Below are positions 51,153-59,945 of a stretch of DNA of 64,000 nt, one piece after another. The notes under the pieces were generated by a model. The model worked only from the letters and a program-made list of their open reading frames with translations, did no database searches and had not been told where the DNA came from. The stretch lies in the NCBI RefSeq assembly GCF_000336915.1, contig NZ_AOMD01000005.1, positions 1 through 64,000 on the forward strand, written 5' to 3'. Position numbers and translations under genes: made by a program. The DNA comes from Halococcus saccharolyticus DSM 5350 (GTDB lineage Archaea; Halobacteriota; Halobacteria; Halobacteriales; Halococcaceae). Each line of letters starts with the position of its first letter. The first letter of the stretch is position 1.

Positions 51153-51170
51153 TTTACTCAACCGAGTAAA
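51153..51170. promoter_or_regulatory. Perfect palindrome at the GH3 promoter
   Basis: TTTACTC-AACC-GAGTAAA with 7-bp arms, 10 bp upstream of the GH3 ATG at 51143, where it would overlap the transcription start of a leaderless message. Likely a repressor site. It lies between the divergent GH3 and universal stress protein genes. Confidence 0.6.
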
Positions 51171-51279
51171 AACGTTCCGGCGGTGGGATCATCGACGCGA
51201 GATCGATCTCTGGCGGCGTTGTTTGGTGTCGGGTCACTGCCCGGTGGCTTTATCACTGAAAGCCGTGAGTGGTTCGAAC

Positions 51280-51735
51280 ATGGAACGTGGACTAGTCGTC
51301 GCCGAACGGACCGACGAACACCGGGCACTCCTTCGGGAGGCCGGGGAGCACGCGAAGGGGGCGAACGCCGAACTCGTCCTCCTCCGATTGATGACCGAAG
51401 CGGAGTACGAGGCCGACGCCGAAACGCTCGCGTCGATCGGCTCGGTCGAGAACGTCAGCTACGACAGTCGGGCGGTTCTCGACGCCGCTGCGAACGACCT
51501 CCAGAAGATGGCACGCGACGTCCTCCCCGAGAACGCCGGTGTCGAGACCGTCGCTAAAGCGACCGACGAAGACGACATCGCCACCGCCGTCCTCGACACC
51601 GCAGCCGACCACGACTGCGATCACGTTTTCGTCCTCGGCCGTCGCCGCTCGCCCGCCGGTAAAGCGCTGTTCGGCGATGTCGCCCAGCGAATCGTGCTCG
51701 ACTTCGATGGGTACGTCACGCTGAACACCGGTTAA
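51280..51735 (+). CDS. Universal stress protein (UspA family)
   Basis: A 151-residue single-domain Usp. The C-terminal ATP-binding signature G-x2-G-x9-G-type region reads HVFVLGRRRSPAGKALFGDVAQRIVLDFDGYV. The ATG at 51280 is supported by a TATA-like CTTTATCAC about 25-30 bp upstream, so the message is leaderless; the frame extends upstream to 51142 without coding character. Haloarchaea have many Usp paralogues with unknown specificities. Confidence 0.9.
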   Translation: MERGLVVAERTDEHRALLREAGEHAKGANAELVLLRLMTEAEYEADAETLASIGSVENVSYDSRAVLDAAANDLQKMARDVLPENAGVETVAKATDEDDIATAVLDTAADHDCDHVFVLGRRRSPAGKALFGDVAQRIVLDFDGYVTLNTG

Positions 51736-51804
51736 ACGCTGTGTTTTCGTGTCCGAAGGCTGATAGAAAATGGCCTCGATCGCTCGCCCCGAACGCCGCT
51801 CGCG

Positions 51805-52182
51805 TCAGACGGAATCCGATTCCGCCGTACGATCGAGAGACCCTTTCGCGTCCCAGATCGACGTCATAAGGTCCGCGAACACGACTGCGCGACGGGGAAT
51901 CCCCTCGCCGTCAGTCTCGTCGCCGTCGATCGTCTGGAGGGCGGTGACGAACTCCCGATCGAAATCCATCCCTGCGACCGTCTCGCCGACGTCAAAGCTG
52001 AGCGTTCCGTCGGGGTCGGTGTCGAGCCACCCGACGGCCCGCTGTCGTTCGTCGTATTCGAGGGAGTACGTCGCCCCGCCGACGAGACGACGAACGTCGG
52101 CCATCGATCCGATTTCGAGCCAGCCGTCGTCGGTCTCGACGTATAGCACATCGTCCCGAACGTCCGTCTCGTACCGCTTCAT
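51805..52182 (-). CDS. Hypothetical haloarchaeal protein
   Basis: A 125-residue acidic soluble protein (MKRYETDVRDDVLYVETDDGWLEIGSMADVRRLVGGATYSLEYDERQRAVGWLDTDPDGTLSFDVGETVAGMDFDREFVTALQTID). I do not recognise the family; beta-strand-rich in the first half. The ATG at 52182 begins the part with haloarchaeal acidity; upstream codons (to 52389) contain many Cys and Arg and look non-coding. It is convergent with the Usp gene and divergent from the ABC operon. Confidence 0.65.
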   Translation of the reverse strand: MKRYETDVRDDVLYVETDDGWLEIGSMADVRRLVGGATYSLEYDERQRAVGWLDTDPDGTLSFDVGETVAGMDFDREFVTALQTIDGDETDGEGIPRRAVVFADLMTSIWDAKGSLDRTAESDSV

Positions 52183-52350
52183 GCCCCCTGTTCGGCATGA
52201 GAGCAATAAAACCCTCGTCCTGGATGGCGGAATCGAACGGATCCACAGTTCCTGCTCCGATCGACGACATCCGCTTCTCCTGGTGAAGGTTGCCGAAACA
52301 GGACGATCTCCCGAGCAGCCGACGCAACGCTTGCCGGTAATCGACGGGGC

Positions 52351-52360
52351 TATATGATAG
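52351..52360 (+). promoter_or_regulatory. TATA-like element of the Opp-type operon
   Basis: TATATGATAG, about 50-60 bp before ATG 52410, allowing a leader of about 25-30 nt in which the palindrome at 52377-52390 lies close to the transcription start. Confidence 0.45.
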
Positions 52361-52376
52361 ATTTCACCACAACGCT

Positions 52377-52390
52377 TATGGTTAATCATA
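52377..52390. promoter_or_regulatory. Candidate operator before the Opp-type transporter
   Basis: TATGGTT-AATCATA, a 14-bp palindrome with one mismatched pair, ending 20 bp before the ATG of the binding-protein gene. The position near the likely transcription start suggests repressor binding. Confidence 0.45.
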
Positions 52391-52409
52391 CCCCGGGTGA
52401 GAGTGGACC

Positions 52410-54314
52410 ATGGCAGACGACGCCAATAGTTACAGCGACATAGTGAGCCGACGCCGGTTCATCGAGATTACCGGCATCTCCGGTGCCGCCGCACTTGCAG
52501 GTTGTTCTGGCGGTGGCGGTGGAAGCAACGAGAGCGGTGACGGTGGTGGCGGTGGTGGCAACGAAAGCAACGGTTCCGGGGGTGGCAGCGGTGGAAGCTC
52601 TGGGAGCGGTGGCGGGAGCGGCAACGAAAGCGGTGGAGGTGGCGGCGGCCAAGTGTACGACACTCAGCATCTCACCTACACTAACCAGCAACCGTCGAAC
52701 ATCCAGTGGAATTCCAGTAACACGTCGGGTCTCGCCCAGATCTCGGACGATCTGCTGTTCGATCATTTCGCCAAGTATAATTTCGCCCGCAGCGAATTCG
52801 TGCCGTACGCCATCTCGGAGTGGAACTACGGCGGCGATACGTTCGAGATGACGATCCGCGACGGTCTCACGTGGTCGAACGGCGACGACGTGACGTCGGC
52901 CGACATCGTCACGCAACTTCGACTCGGATTGAGTCTCGGCCTCGGGTTCGCGGACTACACCGAATCTATCGAAGCGGTCGACGACAGCACCGTCCGGATG
53001 AACTTCGGTTCGGAAGTCAACCAGCAGATCGTTCAGTTTCAGGTGCTGAGCGGGAACTGGGTCAACCAGCCGGAAAGCGTCTTCGGCAAGTTCGTCGAAC
53101 AGATCAATCAGAACGAAGAGGAGGGGCTCAGGAGTCTCCAAGAGTTCGCGTGGACCGATCCGATCGCCAGTGGTCCGTGGTCGCTTGGTGGCACCAGCCA
53201 ACAGCAGGTGCTCCTCGAACGACGCGACGATCATCCGGACTCGGGGAACATCAACTTCAGCGAATACGCCTGTCGGTTCCTCGACGGGAATCAGGCGGCT
53301 CAACAGGCACTCATCAACCAGCAGATCGATTCGGTGTTCACCCTGTTCACCCCGCCACGGATCGTGAATCAGATGCCCGACGCGATCCAGCAGGTTCAGA
53401 CACCGGCGGCGTTCGGTTTCGGACTGGTTCCGAACCACAACCACCAGCACGCCGGCGACCGCGCCGTGCGACAGGCGATTCAGTACGTCATCAACCGACA
53501 GCAAGTCGTCAACAACGTCTCGAAACCCTCGAAGCAGCCGACGCCGATCCCGACCGGGATCACACCCGACACCTTGGAGCAGTATCTCGGTGACGCGATG
53601 GGTGACTTCGAAACCTACGGGATGGACAGTTCCCAGACAGACAAGGCCACGCAGGTTCTCGAGGAGGCCGGCTACTCGAAATCGGGCGGGACGTGGCAAG
53701 ACTCCGAGGGCAACACGGTCAGTCTTCCGGTCATGGTGCCTGCGGGGTGGAGTGACTGGAACACTGCCGCCCAGACCGTCGCCGACCAGCTCGCCTCGTT
53801 CGGCTTCGAGAGCGCCATCGACGCACGCCAGTTCGGCACGCTGCTCGGAAGCACGTGGCCGAACGGTGACTTCGTACTCACTGCGGGTGGGTGGCTCGAC
53901 GGCGCACCGTCCGGAGCGTACCCGTACTTCTCGCTGCGTCACCAGTTGGTCTACAACGACCGGGGCTACGGCTACAACTACCCCGCGGCCAACCAAGAGC
54001 GAGGAGGCTCGAACGCTGACATCACCGTCCCTGCACGAGGGGGCTCGGGCGAAATGACGGTCAATCCAGCCGACCGGATCGGCGAACTCTCCCAAGCCAC
54101 CGAGGAGTCCACGGTCAACGAGATCACTGTCGAGCAGGCGTGGGTCGCCAACCAGGACCTGCCGATGATCCCCGTGATGGAGAAGCTCGAACAGACGTTC
54201 CTCACTGGCGGCAACGAGTGGAACATCCCCGAGGAGGGTGCCGAAATCTCACAGGTTCGGTGGGCCAACACGTGGCTCCCCCGACAAGGCGAGATGCAGT
54301 ACGCTGGCAACTGA
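52410..54314 (+). CDS. Opp/Dpp-type ABC transporter substrate-binding lipoprotein
   Basis: A 634-residue family 5 extracellular binding protein. It has a Tat signal (SRRRFIEITG, Arg14-Arg16), a lipobox ending at Cys32 (LAGCSGG) and an unusually long Gly/Ser/Asn-rich linker (residues 33-76) tethering the domain to the lipid anchor. The body has WNYGGDTFEMTIRDGLTWSNGDDVTSADIV, the hallmark of this family. Although named for peptides, this family also carries beta-glucosides such as cellobiose in archaea; the neighbouring GH3 gene makes a sugar substrate plausible. First gene of a five-gene operon. Confidence 0.93.
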   Translation: MADDANSYSDIVSRRRFIEITGISGAAALAGCSGGGGGSNESGDGGGGGGNESNGSGGGSGGSSGSGGGSGNESGGGGGGQVYDTQHLTYTNQQPSNIQWNSSNTSGLAQISDDLLFDHFAKYNFARSEFVPYAISEWNYGGDTFEMTIRDGLTWSNGDDVTSADIVTQLRLGLSLGLGFADYTESIEAVDDSTVRMNFGSEVNQQIVQFQVLSGNWVNQPESVFGKFVEQINQNEEEGLRSLQEFAWTDPIASGPWSLGGTSQQQVLLERRDDHPDSGNINFSEYACRFLDGNQAAQQALINQQIDSVFTLFTPPRIVNQMPDAIQQVQTPAAFGFGLVPNHNHQHAGDRAVRQAIQYVINRQQVVNNVSKPSKQPTPIPTGITPDTLEQYLGDAMGDFETYGMDSSQTDKATQVLEEAGYSKSGGTWQDSEGNTVSLPVMVPAGWSDWNTAAQTVADQLASFGFESAIDARQFGTLLGSTWPNGDFVLTAGGWLDGAPSGAYPYFSLRHQLVYNDRGYGYNYPAANQERGGSNADITVPARGGSGEMTVNPADRIGELSQATEESTVNEITVEQAWVANQDLPMIPVMEKLEQTFLTGGNEWNIPEEGAEISQVRWANTWLPRQGEMQYAGN

Positions 54315-54470
54315 GACAGCACCGGCGACCGACCACAATTCATATTGCGGATTAGCTGTATCGCGTTACACAGGGACATGGAGATACCCATACCGAATCG
54401 TACGTCGAGTTCGGCACCCGAACGGGTGTCGACGATCGAGGACACGAAACTACCACACACGACTTGATCC

Positions 54471-55472
54471 ATGAACTACTACGTCGAACGGACGATACGT
54501 GCATTGTTGACAGTATGGCTCGTCATTACGCTCACTTTCGGCATGATCCGGCTGCTCCCCGGCGGGCCGCTGGTACAGCTCCGCGCGGAGTTGAGCCGAC
54601 AGGGGTACTCGGCCTCACGAATCAACGCCCTCATCGAGAACTACCAGAACGTCCAACCGGACCAGCCGTTGTACGTTCAGTACTTCGATTACGTCACATC
54701 GCTCTTACAGGGAGATCTCGGTCAGTCGATCACGAACCCTAATTCGGTCGCGTCCATCATCGGGGACGCGCTTCCGTGGACGATGTTCATCATGATAACG
54801 TCGGTGATCCTCATCTTCGCCATCGCCATCGTCTGGGGAGCAGTCATGGCCTACCGGGAAGGCTCCACGTTCGACATGGCGTCGAGTAGCGTCTCGATCC
54901 TCCTCGGGTCGATGCCGTTCTACGTGCTCGCCATCGGTCTCGTCGTTCTCTTTTCGTACAAGTTTCAGATTCTACCGGCCCGATACCGGACGAGTCCCGG
55001 TGTCGAGGCTGGCCTCTCCGTCAAGTTCGTCGTTGACGCGCTCCGCCACGCCGCCCTGCCGATCGCCTCGCTGGTCATCACCGGCGCGGGGCTCCAGGCG
55101 CTCGCGATGCGGGGTAACTCCATCTCGGTACTCGGTGAGGACTACGTCCGGGTCGCCCGGTTGCGTGGTCTCTCCGATCGGCGTATCTCGACGCGATACG
55201 TCGCGCGCAACGCCATCCTGCCGATGTACACCGGCTTCCTCACGCTGATCGGGTTTTATTTCGGCGGCTCGCCGATCCTGGAGGAGGTGTTCACCTACCC
55301 TGGCATCGGCTACTACCTGTTCCAGGCGCTCGAAAACCGGGACTACCCACTGATGATGGGGATCTTCCTCGTCATCACGATCGCGCTGGTGCTCTCGGTG
55401 TACATCGCCGACCTCACGTACGGCAAGATCGATCCGCGGATCAAATCGGGTGAGTCCAGTGAAGCCTACTGA
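54471..55472 (+). CDS. Opp/Dpp-type ABC transporter permease (DppB-like)
   Basis: A 333-residue permease with about six helices. The N-terminal MNYYVERTIRALLTVWLVITLTFGMIRLLPGGP and the EAA loop GEDYVRVARLRGLSDRRISTRYVARNAILPMYTGF are characteristic of DppB/OppB. The C-terminal GSPILEEVFTYPGIGYYLFQALENRDYPLMMG is conserved in the family. It follows the binding protein by 156 bp and overlaps the next permease by 23 bp. Confidence 0.94.
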   Translation: MNYYVERTIRALLTVWLVITLTFGMIRLLPGGPLVQLRAELSRQGYSASRINALIENYQNVQPDQPLYVQYFDYVTSLLQGDLGQSITNPNSVASIIGDALPWTMFIMITSVILIFAIAIVWGAVMAYREGSTFDMASSSVSILLGSMPFYVLAIGLVVLFSYKFQILPARYRTSPGVEAGLSVKFVVDALRHAALPIASLVITGAGLQALAMRGNSISVLGEDYVRVARLRGLSDRRISTRYVARNAILPMYTGFLTLIGFYFGGSPILEEVFTYPGIGYYLFQALENRDYPLMMGIFLVITIALVLSVYIADLTYGKIDPRIKSGESSEAY

Positions 55473-56487
55473 ATCCGAATCCGTGGGCGGCGAGTTCTCC
55501 TTCGAGACGACCAGTTCGGACGTCGAGGTCACGTGGGGTGAGCGCCTCCGTGACTTCTACGAGGAGTTCATCTACAAGCCCGGCGTCGTCGCCTGGAACG
55601 ACCGGCGAACCAAGATCGGCGGAGCCATCCTCACGGTGTACGTGGTGATGGCGATCGCTTCGCTGTTCTATCGCCAGCCGACGTCGAACCAAGCGGCCCG
55701 AGGCCTCCACCCATTTACGATCTGGAGTGCACCGCTTGGATCCACCGCATCGGGTGAGGATGTCCTCGCGATGGTGATCCACGCCACCCCGTCGATGCTG
55801 ATCATGATCGCCACCGGTGGGGTGTTCGCCACCGGCGTCGCGGTCGTCATCGGCACCGTCGCCGGCTACAAAGGCGGGCTCATCGATCGGGGACTGACCT
55901 CGTTTTCGGACGTGATGATGTCGATCCCCGGTCTGCCGCTGGTGATGGTGCTGGCAGTAGTGTTCGAGCCGACGAATCCCGCCATCATTGGTGTGCTGAT
56001 CACGGTCAACTACTGGGCGGGACTCGCGCGCGCCATTCGTTCACAGGTGCTCACGCTCCGCGAGAACTCCTATGTCGAGGCCTCACGGACGATGGGTGCG
56101 AGCACGCCCCGGATCCTGTTCAAGGACATCATTCCGAACCTGATGCCCTACGTCCTGGTGAACTTCGCCAACGCCGCCCGGTACGTGGTCTTTACCTCGG
56201 TCGGGCTGTACTACCTCGGCATTCTCCCGACGTCGGTGGCCAACTGGGGGCTCCAGCTCAACAACGCCTACAAGCAGGCCGGAGCGCTCGTCGGCACCGG
56301 TGCGCTCTACCAGCTCGTGATCCCGATGCTCGCGATCATGGGGATCGCGCTGGCGCTCATTCTGCTGTCCCAGGGGCTCGATCGGGTGTTCAACCCCCGC
56401 GTCCGGACGCGGCTTGCGGGCGGATCCGAATCCACTGCCAGCGAGACCGGCGACGAAACGACCGCGAGCAACGAGGTGATGACCTGA
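55450..56487 (+). CDS. Opp/Dpp-type ABC transporter permease (DppC-like)
   Basis: A 345-residue permease with a soluble N-terminal part (about 45 residues) and six helices. Family features are GSTASGEDVLAMVIHATPSMLIMIA (DppC periplasmic/entry region) and the EAA loop ENSYVEASRTMGASTPRILFKDIIPNLMPYVLVNFANAARYVV. The acidic C-terminal tail is halophile-typical. The start overlaps the dppB-like gene; its TGA shares bases with the next ATG (TGATG). Confidence 0.94.
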   Translation: MSPVKPTESESVGGEFSFETTSSDVEVTWGERLRDFYEEFIYKPGVVAWNDRRTKIGGAILTVYVVMAIASLFYRQPTSNQAARGLHPFTIWSAPLGSTASGEDVLAMVIHATPSMLIMIATGGVFATGVAVVIGTVAGYKGGLIDRGLTSFSDVMMSIPGLPLVMVLAVVFEPTNPAIIGVLITVNYWAGLARAIRSQVLTLRENSYVEASRTMGASTPRILFKDIIPNLMPYVLVNFANAARYVVFTSVGLYYLGILPTSVANWGLQLNNAYKQAGALVGTGALYQLVIPMLAIMGIALALILLSQGLDRVFNPRVRTRLAGGSESTASETGDETTASNEVMT

Positions 56488-57575
56488 TGTCGATGGAACG
56501 AACCAAACAACGCGATGCCATCGGTGCGTCCGATCCGATCATCCGGATGAACGACGCGTCGGTGACCTACGACGACGGCGGATCGTACGTCCTCGACGGC
56601 GTCTCGCTCGAGATCGAACGGGGCGAGATCCTTGGGATCGTCGGCGAGAGCGGCTCGGGGAAGTCGATGCTCGCCTCGGCGATGCTCGATGCGGTACCGA
56701 ACCCCGGACTTCTCTCCGGCGAGATCGTCCACCGATCGAGCGACGGGACCGAGACCGACATCCTCGAACTCGCTCAGTCGGAGCTCCGTTCGATGCGGTG
56801 GGAGGAGATCTCGATGGTGTTCCAGGGCGCGATGAGCTCGTTCAACCCCACGATGAAGATCCGCGGACACTTCGTGGAGACCCTCGACGCCCACGACGCC
56901 GACCGGGCGGCGGGGATGGAGCGGGCACGGGAACTCCTCTCGGATCTCTACCTCGATCCCGATCGCGTGCTCGACTCGTACCCTCACGAGCTCTCGGGCG
57001 GGATGACCCAGCGCGCGCTGATCGCGCTCTCGCTGGTGCTCGATCCCGACCTCTTGGTGATGGACGAGCCGACCGCCGCACTCGACCTCCTGATGCAGCG
57101 TTCGATCCTCCAGCTGTTGGGAGGACTGCGCGAGAAGTACGACCTCACGATGGTGTTCATCACCCACGACCTGCCGCTTGTCGCGGCGCTCGCCGACCGG
57201 CTTGCGGTGATGTACGCGTTCAAGCTGGTCGAGATCGCCGACACTCGCGAGATGATCGAGGACGCAGGCCATCCCTACACGCGTGCACTCTTGAACTCGA
57301 CGCCGAACCTCGATGCTCCCCTAGAGGAGATGCGACCGATCGACGGGAAGAGTCCGGCCCCGATCAACCTCCCGAGCGGATGTGCGTACCATCCGCGGTG
57401 TCCGCTCGCAACCGAGCAGTGTCGCGAGGAGGTTCCCGGGTATCACGAGGTGACGGCAGGCCACGGTGCGGCGTGTTTCCACTGGGAGGAGGCGATCGAG
57501 GAGATCCCCCTCAACTACACCGACTCGCTCGGCGACACCGCGGCGACCGGAGGAGGTGCGGCCGATGAGCAGTAA
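56487..57575 (+). CDS. Opp/Dpp-type ABC transporter ATPase (DppD-like)
   Basis: A 362-residue ATPase. Walker A GESGSGKSMLASAM, signature LSGGMTQRALIALSL, Walker B LLVMDEPTAALD and H-loop FITHDLPLVAA. The C-terminal oligopeptide-type extension has the Cys cluster SGCAYHPRCPLATEQCREEVPG...GAACFHW, which holds an iron-sulfur cluster in some Dpp/Nik ATPases. It overlaps the next ATPase by 11 bp. Confidence 0.95.
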   Translation: MSMERTKQRDAIGASDPIIRMNDASVTYDDGGSYVLDGVSLEIERGEILGIVGESGSGKSMLASAMLDAVPNPGLLSGEIVHRSSDGTETDILELAQSELRSMRWEEISMVFQGAMSSFNPTMKIRGHFVETLDAHDADRAAGMERARELLSDLYLDPDRVLDSYPHELSGGMTQRALIALSLVLDPDLLVMDEPTAALDLLMQRSILQLLGGLREKYDLTMVFITHDLPLVAALADRLAVMYAFKLVEIADTREMIEDAGHPYTRALLNSTPNLDAPLEEMRPIDGKSPAPINLPSGCAYHPRCPLATEQCREEVPGYHEVTAGHGAACFHWEEAIEEIPLNYTDSLGDTAATGGGAADEQ

Positions 57576-58638
57576 TGACGCCGGTACCGATTCCGAGCCG
57601 GTGCTCTCGCTGTCCGATGTGGAGGTCCACTTCGAGAACCGGCCAGGGCTACTCGATTTCGGCGGCGAGACACAAACTGTGCGGGCCGTCGACGGGGTGA
57701 GTTTCGATCTCGAAGAGCGCGACGTGCTCTCGCTGGTCGGCGAGTCGGGCTGTGGGAAGACCACGCTCGGGAAGACCTCGATCGGGCTCCAGCGCCCGAC
57801 TGGCGGCACCGTGAAGTATCGTGGTCACGACATCTGGAAAGTCCGCGACGGCGAGAGCGACGCCGACATCACGTGGGACGAGATTCGCCAATCGCTCCAG
57901 ATCATCCACCAGGATCCCGGGAGCTCGCTCAACCCGAACCGCCGGCTGATCTCGATCCTCTCGGAGCCGCTCCGGTTGACGGGCGCGGATCTCAGCCGTG
58001 GGGAGCGCCGCGAGCGCATCTACGGACTCCTCGAACACGTCGGGATGACGCCGGCCTCCGATTTCGCCGATCGGTACCCCCACGAACTCTCGGGCGGCGA
58101 GAAACAGCGCGTCGCGCTGTGTCGCGCACTCCTGATGAACCCCGACGTGATCCTCGCCGACGAGGCGATCAGTGCGCTCGACGTCTCGCTGCGGGTGGAG
58201 ATGATGGATCTCATGCTCGATCTCCAAGAGGAGTTCGACACTTCCTACGTGTTCATCAGCCACGACCTCTCGAACGCGCGCTACTTCACTCAGCACGGCG
58301 ACGGCAAGATCGGGGTGATGTATCTCGGCGAGCTCGCCGAGATCGGTCCCGCCGAGGACATGGTGAACGACCCACACCACCCCTACACCAACGTGTTGCG
58401 GTGGGCGACGCCGGATCTCTCGCTCCGGGAGGCGGGCGAGCCGCCGATGCGGAAGATCGACATCCCGGACCCAGTGAACCCGCCGTCGGGCTGTCGGTTC
58501 CACACCCGGTGTCCGGAGGCCCGCGAGGCCTGCCGTCAGGAATCGCCACCGGATTACCAGCACAACGGCCAGCGGGTGGCGTGCTTCCGCGAAGACGACG
58601 ACCACGAGTACTGGGATAGCCCAGAGCTCGCCGACTGA
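57565..58638 (+). CDS. Opp/Dpp-type ABC transporter ATPase (DppF-like)
   Basis: A 357-residue ATPase, partner of the preceding one. Walker A GESGCGKTTLGKTS, signature LSGGEKQRVALCRAL, Walker B VILADEAISALD and H-loop FISHDLSNARYF. The C-terminal Cys cluster is SGCRFHTRCPEAREACRQESPP. The ATG at 57565 (within dppD-like) is chosen over an in-frame start at 57466. Last gene of the transport operon. Confidence 0.95.
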   Translation: MSSNDAGTDSEPVLSLSDVEVHFENRPGLLDFGGETQTVRAVDGVSFDLEERDVLSLVGESGCGKTTLGKTSIGLQRPTGGTVKYRGHDIWKVRDGESDADITWDEIRQSLQIIHQDPGSSLNPNRRLISILSEPLRLTGADLSRGERRERIYGLLEHVGMTPASDFADRYPHELSGGEKQRVALCRALLMNPDVILADEAISALDVSLRVEMMDLMLDLQEEFDTSYVFISHDLSNARYFTQHGDGKIGVMYLGELAEIGPAEDMVNDPHHPYTNVLRWATPDLSLREAGEPPMRKIDIPDPVNPPSGCRFHTRCPEAREACRQESPPDYQHNGQRVACFREDDDHEYWDSPELAD

Positions 58639-58689
58639 CCGTTTCCGAACCGACCTGCAGGCGAAGTTTCTTTGTGTCGGCACTCGGCT

Positions 58690-58932
58690 ATGACGAGCAT
58701 GTCGTGGCGCGACGAGTTCTGGACGCTGGTTTACGAGTCGAGAGAGTACTTCAGACTGATTTGGGCGTTTCTGGTGTTGATGGCGCTGCTGAGCGCCGTC
58801 TCGTTCGTGTTCGGTCGGCCCGGTACCGCATCGCGCGCGATCGCGTACGTCAATCTCATTCTGATCGTCGGATTAGGGGTGATCGCGATCGGAACGTACT
58901 GGTACGCCGCGCGTCGCCAGCGCGAGCCCTGA
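58690..58932 (+). CDS. Small two-helix membrane protein
   Basis: An 80-residue protein with a polar start (MTSMSWRDEFWTLVYESREYF), two hydrophobic segments (LIWAFLVLMALLSAVSFVFG; AIAYVNLILIVGLGVIAIGTYWYA) and a basic C-terminus. Not recognised. ATG at 58690 or 58699 are both possible; a T-rich promoter-like stretch (GTTTCTTTGTG) precedes it. It is convergent with the HEAT-repeat gene, with a 2-bp gap. Confidence 0.65.
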   Translation: MTSMSWRDEFWTLVYESREYFRLIWAFLVLMALLSAVSFVFGRPGTASRAIAYVNLILIVGLGVIAIGTYWYAARRQREP

Positions 58933-58934
58933 TC

Positions 58935-59849
58935 TCAAGCGGCGTCGCGATCGAGCCAGTCGGCGGTTTCGGCGGCGAGCGCGCGGAGATCTTCGTCGGC
59001 ATCGGTGTCGGTCGCGACCTCCCGGAGTGGACTAACTGCACGATCGTCTCCGATGTATCCGAGTGCAGTGACGACGCTCGCCCTCACGGCTCCGTCGTGA
59101 GTGTCGAGACACGCACACAGTGGCTCGACCGCCGTGCTCGTGGCGTCGGGGTGATCCTCGGCGACGACTCCGATCACGTCGGCACCCGTCGTGACCAGAA
59201 GGGTATCGTCGCTATCGAGGAGGTCGACGATCGCCGGAACGTGTTCGACCAGCGCGGCGCTGTCGGCCTCGGCGACCGCCACGACGACGTTCGCCGCGAC
59301 CGCCCGTGCAGCGAGCTGTCGCTTCCGTCCTTCCTCGCCGATGGCACGGTACTGCTCGAACGTCGAGAGACCGCCCATCGGTGGCTCTTCGAGCCCCTCG
59401 ACGAGATTCGTGATCTCGCTGTCAAGCGTTGCGAGGAGATCGTCGAGTTCGGTCGCGAACCACTCGGGGTGCTCGGCGGCGACTGGACGGACGACGCGTG
59501 CGGCGAACGTCCGCACCAGTGGAAGGTCGTGATCGAGGAGATCGACGAGGGCTGGTACTCCGTCGGCGAGTTCTGCGGGTCGTTCGTCGGCGACGAGCGC
59601 GAGCGCCGTGAGGCTCTCCTTCAGAACGACCGAGTGATCTTCCGCGAGCCGATCCAGGAGCGTCGGCACCACGGGCACCACTGTATCGGGATCCTGAGCC
59701 GCGAGCGCAGCGGCGATCTTGGCGGCGTGTGTCCGAACGAGGTTCTCCTCGTCGGTGAGCCCGGCTCGGACGTGTTCGATATCGACGTCTGCCGGCGTGA
59801 TCTCGTCGGCGTCGAGTTCACGAATATCGTCCGCGGTTGCGTGTGTCAT
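58935..59849 (-). CDS. HEAT-repeat protein
   Basis: A 304-residue alpha-helical solenoid. About six to seven HEAT-like repeats are visible (LVRTHAAKIAAALAAQDPDTVVPVVPTLLDRL; VVLKESLTALALVADERPAELADGVPALVDLLD; LVRTFAARVVRPVAAEHPEWF; LLVTTGADVIGVVAEDHPDATSTAV; AVRASVVTALGYIGDD). Such proteins act as scaffolds or regulatory adaptors; no partner is indicated. A TATA-like CGCATATGCC at about 59874-59883 lies 25-30 bp before ATG 59849, supporting that start. Confidence 0.88.
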   Translation of the reverse strand: MTHATADDIRELDADEITPADVDIEHVRAGLTDEENLVRTHAAKIAAALAAQDPDTVVPVVPTLLDRLAEDHSVVLKESLTALALVADERPAELADGVPALVDLLDHDLPLVRTFAARVVRPVAAEHPEWFATELDDLLATLDSEITNLVEGLEEPPMGGLSTFEQYRAIGEEGRKRQLAARAVAANVVVAVAEADSAALVEHVPAIVDLLDSDDTLLVTTGADVIGVVAEDHPDATSTAVEPLCACLDTHDGAVRASVVTALGYIGDDRAVSPLREVATDTDADEDLRALAAETADWLDRDAA

Positions 59850-59945
59850 TGCCACGAACGGCGGCGGCGAGCGGCATATGCGTAACGGTCGGTGATCTCG
59901 TCGATGGAACGACTGATGAACGTGAAACGACCGTACCGTGACGGT

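Noticed and set aside
51153-51170. TrmB-type sugar regulator site at the GH3 promoter
   Set aside because: The half-sites TACT and GAGTA are present, but the spacing is 5 bp rather than the 7-8 bp I recall for halobacterial TrmB; kept only as an unnamed palindrome.
52386-54095. Minus-strand open frame of 569 codons over the binding-protein gene
   Set aside because: Antisense to a gene with a Tat signal, lipobox and family motif; no features of its own.
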